Below, piece after piece: positions 39,484-48,614 of a stretch of 48,614 nt of DNA. The number at the start of each line of letters is the position of its first letter. Positions within the stretch are counted from its first letter, which is position 1. The notes beneath the pieces are model-generated. The model worked only from the letters and a program-made list of their open reading frames with translations, had not been told where the DNA came from and searched no databases. Made by a program: the position numbers and the translations under genes. This DNA is from Moritella sp. (lineage in GTDB: Bacteria > Pseudomonadota > Gammaproteobacteria > Enterobacterales > Moritellaceae): the NCBI RefSeq assembly GCF_013215705.1, contig NZ_JABSQR010000015.1, forward strand, positions 80,926-129,539. Direction: 5' to 3'.

Positions 39484-41040
39484 ATGATGTCTAATTCAAT
39501 TTATTACTCATACAAACGGATAATTAATCCAGTCTTATTTTCTCTTTTATTATCTGCTTGTAGCGCTAAGCCTATACTGTTTCCCGAATCTAAACATGAC
39601 TATTGCGCTGATATAGAAAAAAAAAGCAGTCCAATGCTTTCTACGTACCTAACTCCAGTTACAGATAAAATGGCAAACCAGACTGGCGTATATGTATTAG
39701 AGCAAGGGATAGAGGCTATGTTGTCTCGAGCTTGGCTGACTAAACATGCTGAAGAAACCATTGATGTACAATACTTCATTTTTTCCACTGATAACATAGG
39801 CCTTATAGCCACTGATTATTTGGTTAAAGCTGCTGATCGCGGTATTAAGGTTCGAGTCTTAGTCGATGATATTATGGTTGAGGCCAATGGCGAAGACTTG
39901 TTAACTTTATCTAAACATAAGAACTTATCAATAAAGATATATAATCCTATGGTGAATATAGGTAAAAATGTTTTTGATAAAGTTATTAACCTAACAACTA
40001 ATTTCCATCAATTAAACCAGCGTATGCATAATAAAACCTTCACAGTTGATGGGCAAGTATCGATCACGGGTGGACGGAATGTTGCGGATGAATATTTTGG
40101 TTATGATCACGAGTATAACTTCCGCGATCGGGATGTGTTATTAGTTGGTGGTGCTGCTAATGATATTCAGACTTCATTTGATCAATTTTGGGAGAGTGAC
40201 TTAAGTGTTGATGTGAAAGAATTAATTAAAGATCATGAACAATCAACAGCAGTGCCTAATTTTACGGCATTACATGAATATGCCTGTAACCCTGAAAATT
40301 TTGTACCTAGTGTCCGAAAAAAGATTAAGAACATACCATTCGCTATCGACGAAATTCAAAAAAATCAGGAACTACAATGGGTAACTGGTGTGGAGTATGT
40401 TTCCGATATACCGGGTAAAAATGATCAAACTGATTTTTTAGCTGGTAGTGGTATTTCGACAGAACGTTTAGTGGAATTATTGCGAAGCGCGAAGACGTCT
40501 GTAGTTATCCAAACACCATATTTGATCACCACAAAATATACTCGTAGTCATTTCAAGGCGTTGGTAGACAAAGGCGTTGAAGTGAAAATATTAACTAATA
40601 GCCTGGCTTCTAACGATAATTTAGAAGCGTTTAGTGGTTACCAAAGAAACCGAAAAGATTTGTTAAAAACAGGCGTACAAATTTATGAATTTAAACCAGA
40701 TGCGCAAATTCGACGTAAGATTATGTCCGAAGTCATGCAAAAACAGCTGGAGCATGCACCTATATTTGGCTTACATGCAAAAACGATGGTTATTGATGAT
40801 AATATTGCTGTGATTGGTACTTTTAACCTTGACCCACGTAGCACACATTTAAATACTGAAAATTTTGTGGTTATTCCATCTAAAAAAATGGCTGAAGAAG
40901 TGAAATTTGGCATGTTGGAAGAAATGCAACCTGAGAATGCGTGGCGAGTCACTCTCGATTGGAACCCTGATGGTGAAGTGAGTAAGCTTAAACAATTGGG
41001 TGTTAAACTAAGAAGGGTTGTACCAAAAAACATACTTTAA
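39484..41040 (+). CDS. Phospholipase-D/cardiolipin-synthase-like lipoprotein (ClsC-type)
   Basis: About 518 residues with two complete HKD motifs: HNKTFTVD followed by GGRN (His182, Lys184, Asp189) and HAKTMVID followed by GTFN (His431, Lys433, Asp438). The layout and segments such as DVQYFIFSTDNIG and FRDRDVLLVGG match the PLD proteins related to ClsC (YmdC), which form cardiolipin from two phospholipids; the actual substrate is inferred. A lipoprotein signal ends in the lipobox LLSAC with Cys26, so the mature protein is probably membrane-anchored in the envelope. Of three nearby ATGs, 39484 best fits AAGGGA at 39473-39478. Stretches of the gene are clearly AT-richer than flanking relA or mazG, hinting at later acquisition. 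Confidence 0.85.
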   Translation: MMSNSIYYSYKRIINPVLFSLLLSACSAKPILFPESKHDYCADIEKKSSPMLSTYLTPVTDKMANQTGVYVLEQGIEAMLSRAWLTKHAEETIDVQYFIFSTDNIGLIATDYLVKAADRGIKVRVLVDDIMVEANGEDLLTLSKHKNLSIKIYNPMVNIGKNVFDKVINLTTNFHQLNQRMHNKTFTVDGQVSITGGRNVADEYFGYDHEYNFRDRDVLLVGGAANDIQTSFDQFWESDLSVDVKELIKDHEQSTAVPNFTALHEYACNPENFVPSVRKKIKNIPFAIDEIQKNQELQWVTGVEYVSDIPGKNDQTDFLAGSGISTERLVELLRSAKTSVVIQTPYLITTKYTRSHFKALVDKGVEVKILTNSLASNDNLEAFSGYQRNRKDLLKTGVQIYEFKPDAQIRRKIMSEVMQKQLEHAPIFGLHAKTMVIDDNIAVIGTFNLDPRSTHLNTENFVVIPSKKMAEEVKFGMLEEMQPENAWRVTLDWNPDGEVSKLKQLGVKLRRVVPKNIL

Positions 41041-41209
41041 TCCACATGTTAGAAACTCCTATTACCTAATTACTTGATGTACATCCCATTCCCTTTATTT
41101 TTCTCGAATACTTATTCTAATTAGACAGAGTGTTTTGTTTATTTGCGGTAGCGTATAAAAAGCATGCTTTAAAGTTGTATAAAGTAATTAAATTCAAGGA
41201 AGAATATTA

Positions 41210-44200
41210 ATGAAACGAAAGACATTTTCAGTTCGCTTTACTGTCGGTACCATGTTTGTAATTGCGACCCTCATTACTGGATTAGTAGCTGTGTCTTTGC
41301 AATACCATTTTAGCAAAAACATGGCAGTGGAACACACGGTGCAAAATTTATCGAAGGCATCTTCTGATTTATCCGAATATATACAAACCTTAGAACGCGA
41401 TGCTTCTAATGCAGCGCACTTATTGGTTTCTATTAGCCATATTCTTGATATTCAATCGAATGAGCAAGACCTGCGTAATATTTTCGCCGAAATGATGACC
41501 GAAAATAAATTATTTTACAGTATCTATATTGGCTCTGAAAATGAGGATTTTTACCAAGTGATCAACCTTGAATCATCGCCAATTGTACGAGATAAAATTG
41601 CAGCGCAGAGCGATGATCGCTGGGTTGTGATCAAGATAGTCGGTGATCGGCAGAATCGAATACGTGAAACTTATTATTACGATAGTGAATTTGTATTACG
41701 AGAGATGAATACGAGCAAAAGTAACTATTTCCCAACCGAAAGACCTTGGTATGAGGCTGCTAATACCGATTCGGTATTTAAAACTAAACCCTATTTATTT
41801 CAACATTTAAAAATAACGGGTCAAACTTATTCACTTAAATTTAAAGATAATCATAATCAAGCGCATCGCAGTATCCTAGGTATTGATATTGTGTTGTCTT
41901 CTATCGCAGAAAAATTGTCGAATAATTCATTCGATTTTGATGATAATCGCGAAATTGAGTCTTATTTATACACAAGTTCGGGTGAAGTGATATCGTCAAG
42001 TCGTCAAGCGGCTAAGCACATTGTCATCCCCGAATCGGCAATGTTGGCGTTAACTGCGCTACAGCGTCGCACTATCAGTAACACCGCTAAAATCAAGATT
42101 TCAAATCAAAATGACTGGGCGCCGCTGGACTTTTCTTTATCCGGAAAACCGCAAGGGTATGCTATCGATATATTGTTGTTGATTGAGGAAATGACGGGCA
42201 TTGATTTTGAGTTTATCAATGGTTTTTCTTGGCTCGAGTTGATCGACAAGTATAACAATGGTTCCCTCGGTGGCTTGCATTCGTTGCAGCTGAATCAGAA
42301 TAATAAATACTCAGGTGTATATAGTGATGCTATGTATGATTTTAATTTTTCTTTAGTGACGCGTACGAGTAGTGCGGATATTCATAATTTTGCCGAATTG
42401 GCAGGCCTGAAAGTGGCTATCTTATCGGGTAGGTCTATTGCAGCAAAATTACGACAAGGTTTTCCTGACATTGAGTTGGTTGAATTTGCGGATCGAAATG
42501 CGGCATTTAAGTCTGTTTCGCAGGGACAAACAGACGCATTACTGGATGTTAAACCGGTGCTCATTTCGGGATTATCGCAATACTTCTATAAAAACCTCAA
42601 ATTGCATAATGATATTACCGATCTGGCCGAGCAATTTCCTTCCGCGTTTTACATCTTGTTGAAAGCAGAGAATGACGACCTTATTCCCATCATTAATGCT
42701 GCAATCGCAAATATTAGTGATACCCAACGCGCTGCACTGGCGAGTAAATGGCTTGGGGAGAACGTTATATACGACAATATGATGGTGCCTTATCAAGCCT
42801 TGGTATCGTTAACTGGATCACAAGGTAATCATGATCAAATTCTTGAGCGTGTTATCGATGGTCAGGAAAGCTTAGTTTATATCAGTGCTGTTAAGGCGGG
42901 CTCTCGATCGGAAGAGTTCTTTGCGGTTGTCATCCCCAAAAAAGTGATCTATAAGAAGGTCAATGAGCAGCTAAAAATAGCTATTTTAGTGACCGTTATT
43001 TTCATTTTATTGATGTTGCCTTTCGCTTGGTGGTTTGGCGCGCCCATTGTAAGACCAATCCGACAGTTGCGAGTTGAAACGAAAAAAGTACAAGAGCGGC
43101 AGTATGGTGAAGTGCAATTAGTGGATACGCCGATAAAAGAGATCTGGGAGTTATCTGAAGCGATGCTGGAAATGTCAAAAGACTTACAACAATATGAAAC
43201 CGCACAAGATGAATTTTTAGAAGCGTTTATTAAGCTTATTGCACAAGCGATTGATGATAAATCGAAGTACACGGCTGGTCATTGTAATCGTGTGCCAGAG
43301 CTTGGCATGATGTTGGCGGATGTTGTTGAGCAATGTGATTCCGCGTTATTTAAAGATTTTAAATTTGCCAACGCGGATGAGAAACGTGAATTTAGAATTG
43401 CCGCTTGGCTGCATGACTGTGGCAAGATCACGACCCCTGAATATATTGTCGATAAGGGCACCAAGTTAGAGGCAAATTACAACCGTATTCACGAAGTTCG
43501 AACGCGGTTTGAAGTGTTGTGGCGTGATGACGAAATCGCCGCGTTACAAAAACAAATCGTCTTACCAGCGCATAAAAGTACGATCGAGGCTGAGCTTAAG
43601 GCCAAGCAGCAAAAACTGACCGATGATTTTGCGTTTATTGCGGCATCGAATGTTGGCGGCGAGTTTATGAGTGAGGATAAAATTGCCCGTGTGAAGGTTT
43701 TATCAGAACAAACATGGCTACGTCATTTCGATGATAGTTTAGGCCTTTCTTCGGTTGAAGAACTGGTGAAAAAAGAGTCGTTGAATGTCCAGTTGCCTGT
43801 GATTGAAAAATTACTGTCAGATAAAACTGAGCATATTGTTAAGCGAGATCGCAAAGTGGAATTTGATCCTAAGTTTGGTATTAAAATGGACGTTCCCGAG
43901 CATCAATATAACCTAGGTGAAGTCTATAATTTAACCATTAGTCGCGGTACGTTAACGGCGGAAGACAGATATAAGATCAACGAACACATGATCAGTACGA
44001 TTAAGATGTTGGAGAATCTCCCGTTTCCACCTGAACTAAGTCGTGTCCCACGTTATGCTTCAACCCACCATGAAACATTAAACGGTACGGGTTACCCGCG
44101 TAAACTGACTGGAGATGATCTTTCTATTCCAGAGCGTATCTTAGTGATCGCCGATATATTCGAAGCCCTGACGGCATCTGACCGTCCTTATAAGAAAGCC

Positions 44201-44416
44201 AAACCTGTCAGCGTTGCCGTGGATATCATGTATAAGATGGCTTTGGATCAACATTTTGATATCGAGTTATTTAGGTTATTTTTACAAAGCGGTACACATA
44301 TTAAATATGCCAAAAAATATCTGCCGCCTGAACAACTCGATGAGATTGATTTAAGTAAATACCTGCAACCACAACCGTTCGATGAGGTCGATTTAAGTAA
44401 AAAACTGACGGCTTAA
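41210..44416 (+). CDS. Sensor HD-GYP phosphodiesterase (dCache, nested solute-binding domain, HAMP)
   Basis: A predicted receptor of 1068 residues that would hydrolyse cyclic di-GMP. Transmembrane helix 1 is at about 12-32. A periplasmic dCache region starts after it, with the hallmark ERPWYEAAN (177-185). A bacterial solute-binding (SBP_bac_3) domain covers about 300-518, with PQGYAIDILLLIEEMTGIDFEFI and ALASKWLG. The second Cache part (about 535-580, ending EEFFAVVIPKKVI) leads to helix 2 (about 588-610) and HAMP. The HD-GYP domain shows His735-Asp736 (HDCGK), His926, His953-His954 and GYP961-963 (HHETLNGTGYP), with DIFEALTASDRPYKKAK after. About 150 residues are inserted between HDCGK and His926. 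AAGGAAG supports the start. The ligand is unknown. Confidence 0.88.
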   Translation: MKRKTFSVRFTVGTMFVIATLITGLVAVSLQYHFSKNMAVEHTVQNLSKASSDLSEYIQTLERDASNAAHLLVSISHILDIQSNEQDLRNIFAEMMTENKLFYSIYIGSENEDFYQVINLESSPIVRDKIAAQSDDRWVVIKIVGDRQNRIRETYYYDSEFVLREMNTSKSNYFPTERPWYEAANTDSVFKTKPYLFQHLKITGQTYSLKFKDNHNQAHRSILGIDIVLSSIAEKLSNNSFDFDDNREIESYLYTSSGEVISSSRQAAKHIVIPESAMLALTALQRRTISNTAKIKISNQNDWAPLDFSLSGKPQGYAIDILLLIEEMTGIDFEFINGFSWLELIDKYNNGSLGGLHSLQLNQNNKYSGVYSDAMYDFNFSLVTRTSSADIHNFAELAGLKVAILSGRSIAAKLRQGFPDIELVEFADRNAAFKSVSQGQTDALLDVKPVLISGLSQYFYKNLKLHNDITDLAEQFPSAFYILLKAENDDLIPIINAAIANISDTQRAALASKWLGENVIYDNMMVPYQALVSLTGSQGNHDQILERVIDGQESLVYISAVKAGSRSEEFFAVVIPKKVIYKKVNEQLKIAILVTVIFILLMLPFAWWFGAPIVRPIRQLRVETKKVQERQYGEVQLVDTPIKEIWELSEAMLEMSKDLQQYETAQDEFLEAFIKLIAQAIDDKSKYTAGHCNRVPELGMMLADVVEQCDSALFKDFKFANADEKREFRIAAWLHDCGKITTPEYIVDKGTKLEANYNRIHEVRTRFEVLWRDDEIAALQKQIVLPAHKSTIEAELKAKQQKLTDDFAFIAASNVGGEFMSEDKIARVKVLSEQTWLRHFDDSLGLSSVEELVKKESLNVQLPVIEKLLSDKTEHIVKRDRKVEFDPKFGIKMDVPEHQYNLGEVYNLTISRGTLTAEDRYKINEHMISTIKMLENLPFPPELSRVPRYASTHHETLNGTGYPRKLTGDDLSIPERILVIADIFEALTASDRPYKKAKPVSVAVDIMYKMALDQHFDIELFRLFLQSGTHIKYAKKYLPPEQLDEIDLSKYLQPQPFDEVDLSKKLTA
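44336..44407 (+). repeat. Duplicated 30-base segment at the 3' end of the HD-GYP gene
   Basis: Positions 44336-44365 and 44378-44407 match at 25 of 30 bases with a 42-base period. They encode LDEIDLSKYL and FDEVDLSKKL at the extreme C-terminus, after the conserved domain. Confidence 0.75.
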
Positions 44417-44426
44417 TTGTCATCCT

Positions 44427-44454
44427 AACGCGCTATAAGTTCTTATAGCGTGTT
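44427..44454 (+). terminator. Hairpin after the HD-GYP gene, probable terminator
   Basis: AACGCGCTATAA pairs with TTATAGCGTGTT (12 bp, one G-T) around loop GTTC. The following T run is broken (ATTAAT), so termination strength is uncertain. Confidence 0.6.
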
Positions 44455-44613
44455 ATTAATCCAACTCTGTTCATTTAGTGCTACCCCTCCAAACGTAATT
44501 AATTTCATTATATACTCACTGACAAATAATTTAGTCTCAGTTTATGGCTGCATTTTAGCTAATGGGTCAAGATCTCGGGATTTTATTGAAAAATTGAATT
44601 TATAGGATTTATT

Positions 44614-45408
44614 TTGAAAGAAAAGTACACAATTAATGATTTACGCCATATGGTTGAAAAATTACGTAATCCAGATACAGGATGCCCTTGGAACCTGCAG
44701 CAAAACTTTGCCTCGATAGCTAAATTTACGTTAGAGGAAGCATATGAAGTTGTTGATAGTATTGAAAGTAATGATTTTAAAGGCTTAGAAGGTGAAATCG
44801 GCGATCTGCTTTATCACGTACTCTATTATACCCAATTAGGACAGGAACAAGCACTATTCAGCTTTGATGACGTTATTCAACAGCTTGCAGCAAAGTTAAC
44901 TCGGCGTCACCCGTATGTTTTTGGTGAAATAAAACTACAATCAAAATCTGAAATTATTGTTGCATGGGAAAAACAAAAATCCCAAGAACGCTTAGAAAAT
45001 CATAAAAACACAGTTCCACACAGTGCATTAGACAACATTCCTAATGCCTTTCCAGCTCTGGTTCGTGCTGCGAAAATACAGCAGCGCGCCGCCACCGTGA
45101 ACTTTGATTTCAATGGGTATAAGCAAGCGTTATCAAAGGTTTATGAGGAGATTGATGAGGTCGTTGCTGAAGCCGATGCCGCGGTCATTGATGATGATAA
45201 ACTCGAAGAAGAGTTAGGTGATTTATTGTTCTCTGTGGTGAATGTTACACGCCACTTAAAACACGATCCTGAGCAAGCACTTCGTAAGGCAAATGAAAAG
45301 TTTGAAAAAAGATTTAGACAGGTAGAAGTACTTGCATTACAGAATGGTAAGTCACTAAGTGATTGTTCTGTAAGTGAAATGGAGTTGCTTTGGCAAAAAG
45401 TGAAATAA
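44614..45408 (+). CDS. mazG: Nucleoside triphosphate pyrophosphohydrolase MazG
   Basis: Hydrolyses nucleoside triphosphates to monophosphates and pyrophosphate; the E. coli enzyme has been linked to lowering ppGpp and to house-cleaning of abnormal nucleotides. Two tandem MazG domains are visible. The first has GCPWNLQQNFASIAKFTLEEAYEVVDSIE and GEIGDLLYHVLYY; the second has VYEEIDEVVAEAD and EEELGDLLFSVVNVTRHL. The EExxE...ExxD metal-binding pattern is intact in both. Length 264 residues (263 in E. coli). The start is TTG 44614, seven bases after AGGA. In many relatives mazG lies close to relA; here two accessory genes separate them. Confidence 0.95.
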   Translation: MKEKYTINDLRHMVEKLRNPDTGCPWNLQQNFASIAKFTLEEAYEVVDSIESNDFKGLEGEIGDLLYHVLYYTQLGQEQALFSFDDVIQQLAAKLTRRHPYVFGEIKLQSKSEIIVAWEKQKSQERLENHKNTVPHSALDNIPNAFPALVRAAKIQQRAATVNFDFNGYKQALSKVYEEIDEVVAEADAAVIDDDKLEEELGDLLFSVVNVTRHLKHDPEQALRKANEKFEKRFRQVEVLALQNGKSLSDCSVSEMELLWQKVK

Positions 45409-45469
45409 AATTACAACATATGATCTACCGCACAGTTATACAAAAAGGGCAATGCTATACTTGTCAACA

Positions 45470-47198
<1,729 letters not shown>

Positions 47199-47216
47199 TC
47201 AGAGATTTTAATATTA

Positions 47217-48569
<1,353 letters not shown>

Positions 48570-48614
48570 TTTGCTTAACTGTTAATTCTGAATAGAATAA
48601 AAACCCGCTTTTAA

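Noticed and set aside
41159-41170. Perfect palindrome AAAGCATGCTTT upstream of the HD-GYP gene
   Set aside because: A single short palindrome with no second copy or known regulator; may be chance.
43002-43272. Long antisense frames inside the HD-GYP and other genes
   Set aside because: They are shadows of strongly conserved coding sequence on the opposite strand with no start signals or protein-like features.

Overview
The window is a chromosomal segment of a marine-type gammaproteobacterium. Gene content and order follow the Enterobacterales/Vibrionales/Alteromonadales pattern (tsaE-amiB-mutL-miaA-hfq-hflX-hflK-hflC; xerD-dsbC-recJ; prfB-lysS; sdhE-ygfX; rpoE-rseABC-lepA-lepB-rnc-era-recO-pdxJ; barA/rlmD-relA; mazG-pyrG-eno). 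Modest GC, A/T-ending codons and AT-rich spacers, together with family-level impressions, make a Moritella-like or related psychrophilic genus my best guess. That is an inference, not a database result.

Layout. 1-2.5 kb: tRNA-Gly(GCC), a DUF4442 hot-dog protein and an NhaP-type Na+/H+ antiporter. 2.5-12.4 kb: queG divergent from the tsaE-to-hflC supercluster (tRNA modification, cell-wall amidase, mismatch repair, RNA chaperone, membrane protease control), ending in a strong bidirectional terminator. 12.5-20.3 kb: fldB divergent from xerD-dsbC-recJ, then a small CBS protein, then prfB (with its programmed +1 frameshift) and lysS. 20.3-24 kb: ygfZ divergent from sdhE-ygfX, and nadB divergent from rpoE. 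24-32.8 kb: the sigma-E operon with a recognisable sigma-E promoter, followed by lepA-lepB-rnc-era-recO-pdxJ in near-continuous coding. 32.9-39.4 kb: barA (minus) divergent from rlmD-relA. 39.4-44.5 kb: two accessory genes, a lipoprotein phospholipase-D/cardiolipin-synthase-like enzyme and a large sensor HD-GYP protein, lying between relA and mazG. 44.6-48.6 kb: mazG-pyrG-eno.

Most of the window is conserved housekeeping DNA. I found no new defence system, CRISPR array, prophage or insertion sequence. The observations most worth a second look are: (i) five degenerate tandem copies of the DNA encoding the conserved RecO C-terminal motif, running from the end of recO to the pdxJ ribosome-binding site; (ii) the HD-GYP receptor, in which a periplasmic solute-binding-protein domain appears nested inside a dCache domain and a second insert splits the catalytic domain; (iii) the accessory pair at the relA-mazG junction; (iv) a repeated motif upstream of prfB plus a slightly weakened frameshift Shine-Dalgarno; (v) absence of nnrD and acpS from their usual places; (vi) a dispersed palindromic repeat present twice.

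Several start codons were moved from the longest-ORF start to one supported by a ribosome-binding site or by family N-termini (DUF4442, hfq, hflX, hflK, nadB, rseB, rseC, rlmD, the PLD protein), and prfB was reconstructed across its frameshift.
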